Notes: a model not told the origin generated them from the sequence alone. 64,000 nt of DNA from Noviluteimonas sp052115395 (GCA_052115395.1 JBFRGO010000002.1); one strand, 5' to 3'; positions 37,301-45,745 are shown, numbered from the stretch's first letter. Made by a program: numbers and translations.

Positions 37301-37623
37301 TCGGCGCGCGCGCCGAACCGGGCACGGCGTGCGACGAAGACGTCGTGCTCGCGGGCCTGGAGCGCCTGCTCGACGAAACCGTTTCGCTCGATGCGCGCGA
37401 CCCGCGCGGCTTCGGCCCGCTGCACCTGGCCGCGCTGCACGGGCTGCTGCAGGTCGTGCAACGCCTGCTCCGCGCCGGCGCCGACCCCGACCTGCGCGAC
37501 AGCCTCAACCGCAGCGCGCGCGAGATCGCGGTGATGCGTGGCTTCGTCGATGTCGCGGCGGAATTCGTGCCGGCCACGCCGGGCGGTGTTTCGATGGCGC
37601 GCTTCCTGCGCGAACCGCGTTAG
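34327..37623 (+). CDS. Large membrane-anchored ankyrin-repeat protein
   Basis: A 1098-residue protein. The N-terminal 200 residues contain about five or six hydrophobic helices (for example GLVIGAALAGVALTLLLAL and LSVVAGVALLLLW). From about 215 to the end there are many ankyrin repeats, with consensus fragments such as GNTPLHHAARS, GRSALHEAARSGH, GMTALHLAAALGRE and GFGPLHLAALHG. Ankyrin arrays bind protein partners; none is identifiable. The repeat face is probably cytoplasmic. The gene overlaps ycgL by 8 bases and meets the convergent antiporter gene in a 4-base overlap. Confidence 0.88.
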   Translation: MPESTRSIGLVIGAALAGVALTLLLALDAWPLALAGALAQPAYALAVSWWRGTRPSSKWRRDALALSGTWVAGVAVVAALVTWPLAALRETGSLSAAIGLSVVAGVALLLLWRTWPMWHALEREGGAVASMWRSLAEVEIGAWRGLGVAAIVASIAGAVIALAWPGLVAESARWPMAILLALFAPVLHLVLQSLPAPSPLPIEAQLAAMEPDDDGDIAQPEIEADLETALYAAARSGRVDRALTLLESGANPHALPAADERDQRTLPMLAAILPDLRLLRTLIQHGVDVNAAHGGMAPLLAATRDSWHGRPEAVMTLLANGADPRVADSDGNTPLHHAARSSDPGVAALLRDAAADIDAINRDGITPLGIACASGNWRLARFLLERGAKPELPGASPVLLAAAGTEEDDVAGVQLLLRHKAKPDARDARGRSALHEAARSGHVEIAETLLATGADAHARDNEGRTPWLDAARGGHLEVLERLLPHRPDVALTNAEGRDALMLAATSDNASAALVRRLLELGLDPARRDNDGRRAAEHAAAAGRWTIVAVLDPAYPLPAAVADAGASSTTIDRAPVTLLRDAIRDGRLEDMHSVVGLLSPRELGAQLRQMPITGPGAPANAASRIDWLLSQGADADQREGLDDNTMFALLAQGPVAASAVQALLRRAVSPAGRGGLAIFLAACVQSDHAGRGLEQLAVELLERGADAWAPSPAGDPPLALAVRLGWLRVVERVVAQGVNLNARDSHGMTALHLAAALGREAALKALIAQGADPDMRAADGQTPLGVALSSGRRDLADWLDWRGWPLPGRPLQASDLPSAAIVGEADAVRRLIDLGLSVDATDTQGCTALLRAAGGGHRAVVDLLLARGADPRLAARSGATPLSAAVSMRQVDIVERLLAAGAPLEQRLPGDVTVLMLAAALGLPDLVARLITAGADVHAGDAQGLAPLHCAALYGFTARERPRLVALLDTLLLAGAEADQPAAGGVTPLLLLLGARAEPGTACDEDVVLAGLERLLDETVSLDARDPRGFGPLHLAALHGLLQVVQRLLRAGADPDLRDSLNRSAREIAVMRGFVDVAAEFVPATPGGVSMARFLREPR

Positions 37624-39473
37624 GCATCCCCCGGCCGCACCGCGGCCGGGTCTGCGACGTCCAGTTTCCCCTCCGCGCGAGGTTGCCCCAGGCCACCGAG
37701 GATGCCTTCGCCGCGGTCGGCGCCGAAGAGTTGTTCGAGCTCCACGCGCGCCTGCGCGACCGTCTGCAGGATCGCCTGTTCGTCGTCCTGCACCAGGTAT
37801 TGCGTGCGCAGCAGCGCTTCGTCGTGTTCGCGGAAGCGGCGCGCGCGTTCGGCGGCGGCGGCCGGCGACAGGCCCATTTCGACGAGCACGCGTTCGCCCA
37901 TGACCAGGCTGGAATAGAAGGTTTCGCGCACCACCTGTGCGCCGTGGTCCATCAATTGCCACGCGTGGCGGCGGTTGCGGGCGCGCGCGAAGACGGTCGC
38001 TTCGGGGTAGAGGCGGCGGATGGTGTCGACCGTACGCAGGTTGGCTTCGACATCGTCGATCGCGATCACGAAGACTTTCACCTGCGCCGCGCCGGCAGAG
38101 CGCAGCAATTCGGAGTTGGCCGGATCGCCGTAGTAGATCGTGCTGCCGAAGCGGCGCATGAACTCCACCTGCTCCTGGCTGTGCTCGATCGCGATGAAGG
38201 GAATGCGCTGCGCCGCGAGCAATCGCGCGATGACCTGGCCGAAGCGACCCATGCCTGCGATGAGCACCTGGGGTTCCTGCTCCTGCTCTTCGATCTTGTC
38301 GAACTTTTCCGATTTCGCCGGCTTCGTGGCGACCAGCCAGCGCGAGAGGAAGATGTACAGCGGCGGCGTCAGCGCCATGGACATACCGACGATCGCGACC
38401 AGGTGGCCCTGCAGGTCGCGCCCGATCAAGCCGACGCGCGCCGCATCGCCGAACACCACGAAGGCGAACTCGCCGCCCAGGGCGAGCACGCTGGCGAGCA
38501 GCAGCGCATCGCGGTTCTGCAACCCGCCCGAGAGGCGGCCGATGCCGTACAGCAGGACGAACTTCGTCGTCATCAGCAATGCCACGCCGACGCCGACGAA
38601 CCACGGATCGGCGATCACCGCGGTGACGTTGATCGACATGCCCACCGCGATGAAGAACAGGCCGAGCAACAAGCCTTCGAAGGGTTTGATCTGCGCTTCG
38701 AGCTCGTGGCGGAATTCCGAATCGGCGAGCAGCACGCCGGCGAGGAAGGCGCCCAGGCCCATCGTCAGCCCCGCCAACTGCATGATCCACGCCGCGCCCA
38801 GCACGGTGAGCAAGGCGCTCGCCGTGAAGACTTCCGGCATGTCGATGCGCGCCACGATCCGGAACATCTGCCGCAACAACAAGCGGCCGCCGACCACGAC
38901 GATGGCGATCGCGCCGATCGCCTTGCCCACCGCCATCCACGACACACCCTGCCCCTGCGCGCCACCCAGCAAGGGAATCGCCGCCAGCAACGGAATCGCC
39001 GCCAGATCCTGGAACAGCAGGATCGCGAACGCGAGCCGCCCGTGCGCCGTGGTCAGCGCCTTGCGTTCGGCCAGCAATTGCAGGCCGACGGCCGTGGAGG
39101 AAAACGCGAGGCCCAGGCCGATGACGATCGTCGCGGGGAACACCACGCCGCGCAATTGCGTGAGCAGCGCCAGCGCGATGCCGCAGGCGAGCATCTGCAA
39201 ACCGCCCGAACCGAAGACGGGTTTGCGCATCACCGACAGGCGCGAAGGCGACAGCTCCAGGCCGATGACGAACAGCAGCATGACCACGCCGATTTCGCTG
39301 GCGCCGAGCACGGGCGCGACATCGCGGATCACGCGGAATCCGTAGGGCCCCAGCGCAACGCCCGCGACCAGGTAGCCCAGCACCGCGCCCAGCCCGAACT
39401 TGCGGAATACCGGGACCGCGACCACCGCGGCCAGCAGGAACACCAGGGCCAGTTCGAGTCCGCCGCCGTGCAT
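37620..39473 (-). CDS. CPA2-family cation/proton antiporter (KefB/KefC-like)
   Basis: A 617-residue inner-membrane antiporter. About twelve helices form the Na+/H+-exchanger fold (LGYLVAGVALGPYG, LLFVIGLELSP, LFQDLAAIPLL). A cytosolic RCK/TrkA-N domain follows (QVLIAGMGRFGQVIARLL, IAIDDVEANLRTVDTIRR), and the C-terminus is acidic. It is expected to export K+ or Na+ in exchange for protons, gated by nucleotide or glutathione adducts. The ATG at 39473 has a perfect AGGAGG five bases before it; a GTG at 39479 lies inside that region. No kefF/kefG ancillary gene is adjacent. Confidence 0.92.
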   Translation of the reverse strand: MHGGGLELALVFLLAAVVAVPVFRKFGLGAVLGYLVAGVALGPYGFRVIRDVAPVLGASEIGVVMLLFVIGLELSPSRLSVMRKPVFGSGGLQMLACGIALALLTQLRGVVFPATIVIGLGLAFSSTAVGLQLLAERKALTTAHGRLAFAILLFQDLAAIPLLAAIPLLGGAQGQGVSWMAVGKAIGAIAIVVVGGRLLLRQMFRIVARIDMPEVFTASALLTVLGAAWIMQLAGLTMGLGAFLAGVLLADSEFRHELEAQIKPFEGLLLGLFFIAVGMSINVTAVIADPWFVGVGVALLMTTKFVLLYGIGRLSGGLQNRDALLLASVLALGGEFAFVVFGDAARVGLIGRDLQGHLVAIVGMSMALTPPLYIFLSRWLVATKPAKSEKFDKIEEQEQEPQVLIAGMGRFGQVIARLLAAQRIPFIAIEHSQEQVEFMRRFGSTIYYGDPANSELLRSAGAAQVKVFVIAIDDVEANLRTVDTIRRLYPEATVFARARNRRHAWQLMDHGAQVVRETFYSSLVMGERVLVEMGLSPAAAAERARRFREHDEALLRTQYLVQDDEQAILQTVAQARVELEQLFGADRGEGILGGLGQPRAEGKLDVADPAAVRPGDA

Positions 39474-39563
39474 GACCACCTCCTCGGGCGATTATGTAGG
39501 ATGCGCCCACAGTCGGCATGACGGCCGCTGCACGGGATCCCACCGCGAATCGGAAGCACGGCC

Positions 39564-40490
39564 ATGCAACGGACTGCCCTCATCGCTTCGATCGCCTGCG
39601 TGCTCGCCCTGCCCGCGAGCGCCGGCACCTCCACGCCGACACCGCAGATCGAAGACGTCGTGACGATGCGCGTGGATGGAACGATCGCGGTCGACGAGGC
39701 CGGCAAGGTCATCGGGCACACGGTCGAGACGCAACTGGATCCGAAGCTGCGCGGACTCATCGACAGCGCGGTCGCGCAGTGGCGGTTCGCGCCGCCCACG
39801 GTCGCTGGGAAGCCGGCGCGCGTGAAGAGCGCGATGCGCGTGACCCTCGCCGGTCGCAAGGTCGACGAGGGAACCAGCGTCACGATCGACAACGTCTACT
39901 TTTTCGACGGCGACAAGTCGCACGCGCCTTCCCACCTCGAAGCCCAGGCGTCGGCCGTGGCGGAGGCCGCCCAAGACAATCGCGTCACCATGAAGATCGA
40001 AGAAATGGTGCACCCGATCGCCTATCCGCGCGACTACCACGTCAATGGAGTGATCACGCTGGCGATCCGCGCCAATCCGGACGGCACCGTCGCCGCCGTG
40101 TTTCCCACGCAATGCAGCCTGTATTTCGCGGGCGGCCCGCGGCTGCTGCTGGCACGCGCGTGCAAGCGCATGTCCGAAGTTGCGGCGAATACGGTGAAGA
40201 CCTGGAAAGTGGGCGTGCAGCTCAATGGCGATCCGCCGACGCCGGGAAACCTCACCGGCACGCTTGCGATCGAGTACAAGGTGGACAACGACGCCAGGCG
40301 CGTCGACGCCACCGGCGAACCCGGCCGCTGGCGCGCGGAGGCACGCACCGCGTACACCCGGGCGCCATGGCTGGAAGCAGATCGCTTCGCGCAGCGCGTC
40401 GGCACGTCGGATATCAGCGGCGCGGAGCTGGTGCCGGAGCAGTCGCCGCTGCAGCGGATCGAGGACGACGCGGCGCCGCGCGCGCTCTGA
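39564..40490 (+). CDS. Secreted protein with TonB-C-like segments
   Basis: A 308-residue protein with signal peptide MQRTALIASIACVLALPASA. Residues about 35-95 (VDGTIAVDEAGKVIGHTVE, then AVAQWRFAPPTVAGKPARVKSAMRV) resemble the beta-alpha-beta C-terminal domain of TonB-type energy transducers. A second, divergent copy may lie at about 165-250 (NGVITLAIRANPDGTVAAV). There is no transmembrane anchor or proline-rich spacer, so it is a free periplasmic protein rather than a TonB. Function unknown. It is divergent from the antiporter gene. Confidence 0.65.
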   Translation: MQRTALIASIACVLALPASAGTSTPTPQIEDVVTMRVDGTIAVDEAGKVIGHTVETQLDPKLRGLIDSAVAQWRFAPPTVAGKPARVKSAMRVTLAGRKVDEGTSVTIDNVYFFDGDKSHAPSHLEAQASAVAEAAQDNRVTMKIEEMVHPIAYPRDYHVNGVITLAIRANPDGTVAAVFPTQCSLYFAGGPRLLLARACKRMSEVAANTVKTWKVGVQLNGDPPTPGNLTGTLAIEYKVDNDARRVDATGEPGRWRAEARTAYTRAPWLEADRFAQRVGTSDISGAELVPEQSPLQRIEDDAAPRAL

Positions 40491-40634
40491 AAGCGAAGAT
40501 CGGATTCGCCTCGCGACCAGCCGCCAATCCGACGCGCGCCGATCGATTTCCGCGCTTGACGAAGACCACGCGCGTTCCGGAGCCGCGCGGGTTGCCGGAA
40601 ACTGCGCCGACGATCGAGATCGCGAGCACCATGC

Positions 40635-41369
40635 ATGCTCCTGGATGCGTTCAGCGGCCACATCGCATACGTGGACGAGAGTGGAGATCACGGGCTGGTG
40701 CCGCTCGACGCGCAGTACCCGATCTTCGTCCTGGCGCTGTGCGTTTGTTCGAAGTCGGCTTATTTGCGGCAGTTGGTCCCCGCGATCAAGTCCCTCAAGT
40801 TCCGGCAGTTCGGGCATGACATGGTGGTGTTGCATGAGCATGCCATCCGAAAAAAGCTCTGGCCATTCTCTTTCAACGACGTCGGTCGGCGCCTGAGGTT
40901 CGTCGAAGACCTCACGACGGTCATCGCCGACGGGGAGTTCTGCATCATCGCGTCGGCGATCGACAAGGCACGATGGGCTTGGCAGGCCACCACCGGCAAT
41001 CCCTATCACCTGGCGTTGGGGCTTTGCCTGGAGGCCCTTTACGAATTGATGCTGGAAAGACACGAAGCCGACCTGGTCACGCACGTCGTCGTCGAATGCC
41101 GTGGCCCAAGGGAGGATCGAGAGCTGGCAACGGCCTTCGAAGCGATATGCGCCGGCGCCAATCGATGGGGCAAGGCGCTGCCGTTTGCGCTCGTCTTCGC
41201 ACACAAGCAGTCGAATTCGACGGGGCTGCAGTTGGCAGATCTCGTCGCGCGTCCGATCGGGTTGTCGGTGCTTCGTCCTGGACGGGAGAACCGCGCCTTC
41301 GATGTCCTCAGGCACAAGCTCCGTCGACTGATTGTTTTCCCGGCCCCGGAAAACAAAAGGCCCCGGTGA
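40635..41369 (+). CDS. DUF3800 domain-containing protein
   Basis: A 244-residue protein with the DUF3800 hallmarks: AYVDESGDHG near the N-terminus, an acidic VVVECRGPREDRELATAFE segment, and the C-terminal STGLQLADLVARP. These suggest an RNase H-like fold with Asp/Glu metal ligands. Function is unknown. DUF3800 genes are patchily distributed and often sit in accessory or defence-linked places. Codon use is less GC-skewed than in its neighbours by eye. It stands alone between a secreted-protein gene and the rho terminator. No clear ribosome binding site precedes the ATG. Confidence 0.8.
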   Translation: MLLDAFSGHIAYVDESGDHGLVPLDAQYPIFVLALCVCSKSAYLRQLVPAIKSLKFRQFGHDMVVLHEHAIRKKLWPFSFNDVGRRLRFVEDLTTVIADGEFCIIASAIDKARWAWQATTGNPYHLALGLCLEALYELMLERHEADLVTHVVVECRGPREDRELATAFEAICAGANRWGKALPFALVFAHKQSNSTGLQLADLVARPIGLSVLRPGRENRAFDVLRHKLRRLIVFPAPENKRPR

Positions 41370-41382
41370 GCGCACCGAGGCC
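41349..41382 (-). terminator. Second terminator-like hairpin downstream of rho
   Basis: On the minus strand a GGCC...GGCC stem of about 10 pairs with one mismatch (41359-41382) is followed by TTTTGTTTT. It overlaps the DUF3800 stop codon and would back up the main rho terminator about 80 bases upstream in the transcript. Confidence 0.5.
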
Positions 41383-41454
41383 AATCGCCGACCGGGTTAC
41401 CCCCAATCCGGAATCGATTTTCCATCGTGATGCCCAGCGACGCAAGGCGCCATC

Positions 41455-41485
41455 CAAACGAAAACGCCCTGCATTGCAGGGCGTT
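41455..41485 (-). terminator. Intrinsic terminator of rho
   Basis: On the minus strand AACGCCCTGC pairs perfectly with GCAGGGCGTT across a 3-base loop (41463-41485) and runs into TTTTCGTTT. It sits 27 bases after the rho stop codon. Confidence 0.85.
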
Positions 41486-41511
41486 CCGTCTTTCCTGTCG
41501 GTTGCCGCGCC

Positions 41512-43203
41512 TCAGCGCTTCATCGACCCGAAGAACTCGTCGTTGGACTTGGTGTTCTTCATCTTGTCGAGCAGGAATTCCATCGCGGCGATCTCGTCCA
41601 TCGGGTGGAGGAGCTTGCGCAGGATCCAGATCTTCTGGAGCATTTCCGGATCGATGAGCAGGTCTTCGCGGCGCGTGCCCGAGCGGTTGATGTCGATCGC
41701 GGGATAAACGCGCTTTTCGGTGATGCGGCGGCTCAGGAGCACTTCGGAGTTGCCGGTGCCCTTGAACTCTTCGTAGATCACCTCGTCCATCTTGCTGCCC
41801 GTTTCGACCAGCGCGGTGGCGATGATCGTCAGCGAACCGCCTTCCTCGACGTTGCGCGCGGCGCCGAAGAAACGCTTCGGGCGGTGCAGCGCGTTGGCGT
41901 CGACGCCGCCGGTGAGTACCTTGCCGGAGCTCGGGACGACGTTGTTGTAGGCGCGGGCCAGGCGGGTGATGGAGTCGAGCAGGATGACGACATCCTTCTT
42001 GTGCTCGACCAGGCGCTTGGCGCGCTCGATCACCATTTCGGCGACCTGCACGTGGCGGGCGGCGGGTTCGTCGAAGGTCGACGAAATCACCTCGCCGCGC
42101 ACGGTGCGCTGCATTTCGGTCACTTCTTCCGGGCGCTCGTCGATGAGCAGCACGATCAGGTGCACGTCCGGGTGGTTGGTCGTGATGGCCGTGGCGACCT
42201 GCTGCAGCATCATCGTCTTGCCCGCCTTGGGCGGCGAGACGATCAGGGCGCGCTGGCCCTTACCCTGCGGCGCCATCAGGTCGAGGATGCGGCCCGAGAT
42301 GTCCTCGGTGCTGCCGTTGCCGCGCTCCAGCGTGAAGCGGCGGCGCGGGAACAGCGGGGTGAGGTTCTCGAACAGGACCTTATTCTTCGAGGCTTCCAGC
42401 GGCTCGCCGTTGATCGTGTCGACCACCGACAGCGCGAAGTAGCGCTCGCCGTCCTTCGGGAAGCGGATGCGGCCGGACAGGTGATCGCCCGTGCGCAGGT
42501 TGAAGCGGCGGATCTGGCTCGGGGAGATGTAGGTATCGTCCGGGCCGGCGAGGTAACTGGCCTCGGCCGCGCGGAGGAAACCGAACCCGTCGGGCAGGAT
42601 TTCGAGCACGCCGTCGGCGGCGACGCCTTCACCATGGCGGGTCAGCACCTTGAGCAGGGCGAAGATCACGTCCTGCTTGCGGGCGCGGGCCACGCCTTCG
42701 GAGATGTTCAGCTGCTCGGCGATCTCCAGCAACTTCGGCGCGGGCATGCGCTTGAGGTCGCTGAGGGAGTACTGCGGGAAGCCTTCGGGCACGCTCGGCG
42801 GCGGCTGGCGCTGCTGCTGTTGCTGGAAGTTCTGCTCACCGCCGCCGTTGTCCTGCGGCATGCCATCGTCGCGGTAGCGCTCGCGCTGGCGGTCGCGGCG
42901 GTTGCGGAATCGGTCGCGGCGGTTGTTGTTGTTGAAGCGTTGCTGGTCGCCGCCCTGTCCGTCCTGGCCACCGTCCTGGCCGCCGGCGTCGCCCTGCGAT
43001 TGCGGGGCTTGCTGCTGCTGCGGAGGCTGCGATTGCTGCTGCTGCGGCGGCTGCGGTGCGGGTGCCGGCGGGGGCGGCGGAGGCGCGGCCTGTGCGGGCG
43101 GCGGGGGCGGAGTGGCTACGGCGGTGTCGCCCGCGGCAGTGGCGCGCGGTTTGCGCACGCGCTTCGCGGCGACGTCGCCGGAGTCGGTGGTGTTGTCGGA
43201 CAA
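41512..43203 (-). CDS. rho: Transcription termination factor Rho, with long low-complexity N-terminus
   Basis: A 563-residue hexameric RNA helicase that ends transcription. Residues from about 145 are a full Rho: SLSDLKRMPAPKLLEIAEQL, the RNA-binding GFGFLRAAEASYL, P-loop SPPKAGKT, LIDERPEEVTEM and the Q-loop/R-loop region GGSLTIIATALVETGSKMDEVI. The first ~144 residues are extra relative to E. coli Rho: Pro runs, Gln runs, Gly/Gln/Asp, Asn4 and an Arg/Asp-rich block. They are predicted disordered. The start codon is TTG, with GAGGAT upstream; no in-frame ATG or GTG precedes it. It lies downstream of trxA. Confidence 0.96.
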   Translation of the reverse strand: MSDNTTDSGDVAAKRVRKPRATAAGDTAVATPPPPPAQAAPPPPPPAPAPQPPQQQQSQPPQQQQAPQSQGDAGGQDGGQDGQGGDQQRFNNNNRRDRFRNRRDRQRERYRDDGMPQDNGGGEQNFQQQQQRQPPPSVPEGFPQYSLSDLKRMPAPKLLEIAEQLNISEGVARARKQDVIFALLKVLTRHGEGVAADGVLEILPDGFGFLRAAEASYLAGPDDTYISPSQIRRFNLRTGDHLSGRIRFPKDGERYFALSVVDTINGEPLEASKNKVLFENLTPLFPRRRFTLERGNGSTEDISGRILDLMAPQGKGQRALIVSPPKAGKTMMLQQVATAITTNHPDVHLIVLLIDERPEEVTEMQRTVRGEVISSTFDEPAARHVQVAEMVIERAKRLVEHKKDVVILLDSITRLARAYNNVVPSSGKVLTGGVDANALHRPKRFFGAARNVEEGGSLTIIATALVETGSKMDEVIYEEFKGTGNSEVLLSRRITEKRVYPAIDINRSGTRREDLLIDPEMLQKIWILRKLLHPMDEIAAMEFLLDKMKNTKSNDEFFGSMKR

Positions 43204-43228
43204 GCTGGGATCCTCGCTAAGCGGCGAG

Positions 43229-43247
43229 CGCTCGCGGTGCGCGAGCG
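43229..43247 (-). promoter_or_regulatory. Hairpin in the rho leader
   Basis: CGCTCGC and GCGAGCG pair around a 5-base loop about 14 bases upstream of the rho ribosome binding site. The 213-base trxA-rho gap has no other gene. Rho leaders are autoregulated in other bacteria, and this hairpin is a candidate element only. Confidence 0.35.
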
Positions 43248-43416
43248 GGGTTCTGGAAAGAGGGTTTCAGTAGGGTGCGGCGCACGCATCGCGGCGCCGG
43301 GTGAGTCGAAAGCTAGCACTGCCCCGGCGCGGCGGCAAGCCTGCCGACGTCACCGAGGAGTGTGGTTCATACAAAGTCGCGGCGGTGCGAAGGCGCGCCG
43401 CGCGCAGGAAAGGGCT

Positions 43417-43743
43417 TCAGAGCGCCTTGTCGAGCATCTGCGCGAGCTGGGCCTTGCCCACCGCGCCGATCTGGGTGGCCTGGACCTGGCCGTCCTTGAA
43501 CAGGAGCAGCGTGGGGATCGAGCGCACGTGGTACTTCATCGCCGTGTTGCGATTGGCGTCGATGTCGACCTTCACGATCTTGGCGCGGCCGGCATAACCA
43601 GCGGCCAGCTCGTCCAGGGCGGGGGCGATCATCTTGCACGGGCCGCACCAGGTCGCCCAGAAATCCACCAGCACCGGCCCGGATGCGTTGAGCACCTGGT
43701 TGTCGAAATCGGAATCGGTGGCGTGGATGACGGAGTCGTTCAT
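43417..43743 (-). CDS. trxA: Thioredoxin TrxA
   Basis: A 108-residue cytoplasmic disulfide reductase with active site WCGPCK (Cys33 and Cys36) inside VLVDFWATWCGPCK. The cis-proline segment RSIPTLLLFKDG is also present. It supplies electrons to ribonucleotide reductase and other targets. It is upstream of rho on the same strand and divergent from rhlB, the arrangement known from enterobacteria. Confidence 0.96.
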   Translation of the reverse strand: MNDSVIHATDSDFDNQVLNASGPVLVDFWATWCGPCKMIAPALDELAAGYAGRAKIVKVDIDANRNTAMKYHVRSIPTLLLFKDGQVQATQIGAVGKAQLAQMLDKAL

Positions 43744-43947
43744 TGCGTCCTCGGGGTCGTTCTGCGGCGGTCTGGGCCGCGCGTGAAATAAAGGAACCCA
43801 CGGGCTTCCGCGGGCTGCTGCTAGACTTGGGCGCTAACCGCGGCGGCTTCAAGCCCCGCCCGCACCCGGATTCAGCGCCCCGGCAGTCTGCTTCGCAGCC
43901 GCCCCCCGGCGCAAGGGCGACCCGGCGCCACCCACCATACCGAGCGC

Positions 43948-45672
43948 ATGAGCGACAAGCCCCTAACCGATATCGCCTTTTCCGAATTCGACCTCCATCC
44001 CGCGCTGCTGGCCGGGCTCGAGGCCGCCGGGTTCAACCGTTGCACGCCCATCCAGGCGCTGACGCTGCCGATCGCCCTGGCCGGGCGGGACGTCGCCGGC
44101 CAGGCCCAGACCGGCACGGGCAAGACCCTCGCCTTCCTGATCACGACGCTGAACCGCCTGCTCACCCGCCCCGCGCTGGCCGACCGCAAGCCGGAAGACC
44201 CGCGCGCGCTGATCCTGGCGCCGACCCGCGAGCTCGCGATCCAGATCCACAAGGACGCGGTGAAGTTCGGCAGCGACCTGGGCCTGAAGTTCGCCCTGGT
44301 CTACGGCGGCGTGGACTACGACAAGCAGCGCCAGCTGCTCCAGGCCGGCGCCGACGTGATCATCGCCACGCCGGGCCGCCTGATCGACTACGTCAAGCAG
44401 CACAAGGTGGTGTCGCTGCACGCCTGCGAAATGTGCGTGCTCGACGAAGCCGACCGCATGTTCGACCTGGGCTTCATCAAGGACATCCGCTTCCTGCTGC
44501 GCCGCATGCCCGAGCGCACGACGCGGCAGACGCTGCTGTTCTCGGCCACCCTCTCGCACCGCGTGCTGGAGCTGGCGTACGAACACATGAACGAGCCCGA
44601 GAAGCTCGTCGTCGAAACCGAGACGGTGACCGCCGCGCGCGTCCGCCAGAAGATCTATTACCCGGCCGACGAAGAGAAGATCCCGCTCCTGCTCGGCCTG
44701 CTGTCGCGCAGCGAAGGCGCGCGCACGATGGTCTTCGTCAACACCAAGGCCTTCGTCGAACGCGTGGCCCGCTCGCTGGAGAAGGCCGGCTACCGCGTCG
44801 GCGTGCTCTCCGGCGACGTGCCGCAGAAGAAGCGCGAGTCGCTGCTGAAGAAGTTCCAGGCCGGCCAGCTGGAGATCCTCGTGGCGACCGACGTCGCCGC
44901 GCGCGGCCTGCACATCGACGGCGTCTCGCACGTCTACAACTACGACCTGCCCTTCGATGCCGAGGACTACGTCCATCGCATCGGCCGCACCGCGCGCCTG
45001 GGCGCCGAGGGCGACGCGATCAGCTTCGCCTGCGAGCGTTACGGCATGTCGCTGCCCGACATCGAGGCCTACATCGACCAGAAGATCCCGGGCGAGCACG
45101 TGACCCCTGACATGCTGGTGGCGGTGCCGCGCGCGCCGCGCCCGGTGGTCGAAGGCGATGCGTCGGGCGAAGACGACAGCATCCATACGATTTTCCGCGA
45201 AGCCCGCGAGCAGAAGGCCGCCGACGAACAACGTCGCGGCGGTGGCCGCGGCAAGCCGGGCGGCGGTTCGCGTGCCGGTGGTTCGCGCTCGGGCGGTCGT
45301 TCCGAGGGCGGCAGCGGCGAACGTCGCGAACGCACCCCGCGTCCGCCGCGCAAGCGCGAAGGCGACGTGGCGGCGGCCGATGCCGCACCGAAGGTGGAAG
45401 CGGCGCCCAAGCCCGTCGTCGCGCAGGCATCCAAGCCGCACGGCAACGGCGAGGCCACGCAGGCCGAAGGCGAGCGCGCACCGCGCAAGCGCCGTCGCCG
45501 TCGTGGCGGCCGTCGCATCGAAGGCGCCGACACGCTGCAGGCCAAGCCCGCACCCGTCGCCTCCACGGGCGCCGGCGCCGACGCCCCGTCCGATGCCCGT
45601 CCCTCGCTGCTGGCACGCATCGGCAAGGGTTTGAAGTCGCTGGTCACGCGCGCGCCGCGTTCGCAACACTGA
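43948..45672 (+). CDS. rhlB: DEAD-box ATP-dependent RNA helicase RhlB
   Basis: A 574-residue DEAD-box helicase. The N-terminus TDIAFSEFDLHPALLAGLEAAGFNRCTPIQ carries the Q motif, Walker A is AQTGTGKT (53-60), DEAD is VLDEADRMFDLGF, SAT is LLFSATLSHRV, and motif VI is HRIGRTARLG. The C-terminal 190 residues are a basic, Gly/Arg/Ala/Pro-rich disordered tail, longer than in E. coli RhlB (421 residues) and suited to RNA or RNase E contact. It is divergent from trxA-rho. It acts in the RNA degradosome. Confidence 0.94.
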   Translation: MSDKPLTDIAFSEFDLHPALLAGLEAAGFNRCTPIQALTLPIALAGRDVAGQAQTGTGKTLAFLITTLNRLLTRPALADRKPEDPRALILAPTRELAIQIHKDAVKFGSDLGLKFALVYGGVDYDKQRQLLQAGADVIIATPGRLIDYVKQHKVVSLHACEMCVLDEADRMFDLGFIKDIRFLLRRMPERTTRQTLLFSATLSHRVLELAYEHMNEPEKLVVETETVTAARVRQKIYYPADEEKIPLLLGLLSRSEGARTMVFVNTKAFVERVARSLEKAGYRVGVLSGDVPQKKRESLLKKFQAGQLEILVATDVAARGLHIDGVSHVYNYDLPFDAEDYVHRIGRTARLGAEGDAISFACERYGMSLPDIEAYIDQKIPGEHVTPDMLVAVPRAPRPVVEGDASGEDDSIHTIFREAREQKAADEQRRGGGRGKPGGGSRAGGSRSGGRSEGGSGERRERTPRPPRKREGDVAAADAAPKVEAAPKPVVAQASKPHGNGEATQAEGERAPRKRRRRRGGRRIEGADTLQAKPAPVASTGAGADAPSDARPSLLARIGKGLKSLVTRAPRSQH

Positions 45673-45745
45673 CGTCGGCAGGCGGGGTTCGCACAACGGT
45701 GCACCCCGCCTTCGCTGGCGTGGCGAATCGCGCCATACTCCGCCC

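Noticed and set aside
34015..39543. A continuous minus-strand open frame of 1842 codons, and similar frames of 1351 codons at 15982-20037 (+) and 1596 codons at 20873-25663 (-)
   Set aside because: They run antisense to well-recognised genes, have Arg/Ala/Gln/His-rich translations without domains, and are expected by-products of high GC codon use.
40414..40632. A 72-codon minus-strand frame across the 3' end of the TonB-C-like gene and its downstream gap
   Set aside because: The second half is an antisense shadow of the secreted-protein gene and the first half lacks any motif or ribosome binding site.
43220..43240. The palindrome GCGAGCGCTCGC in the trxA-rho gap as a repressor operator
   Set aside because: It overlaps the leader hairpin and matches no operator I know; high-GC sequence yields such palindromes often.
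43350..43370. A 6-codon minus-strand frame starting ATG at 43370 in the rho leader, resembling a leader peptide
   Set aside because: No ribosome binding site and no regulatory codon run; too short to support.
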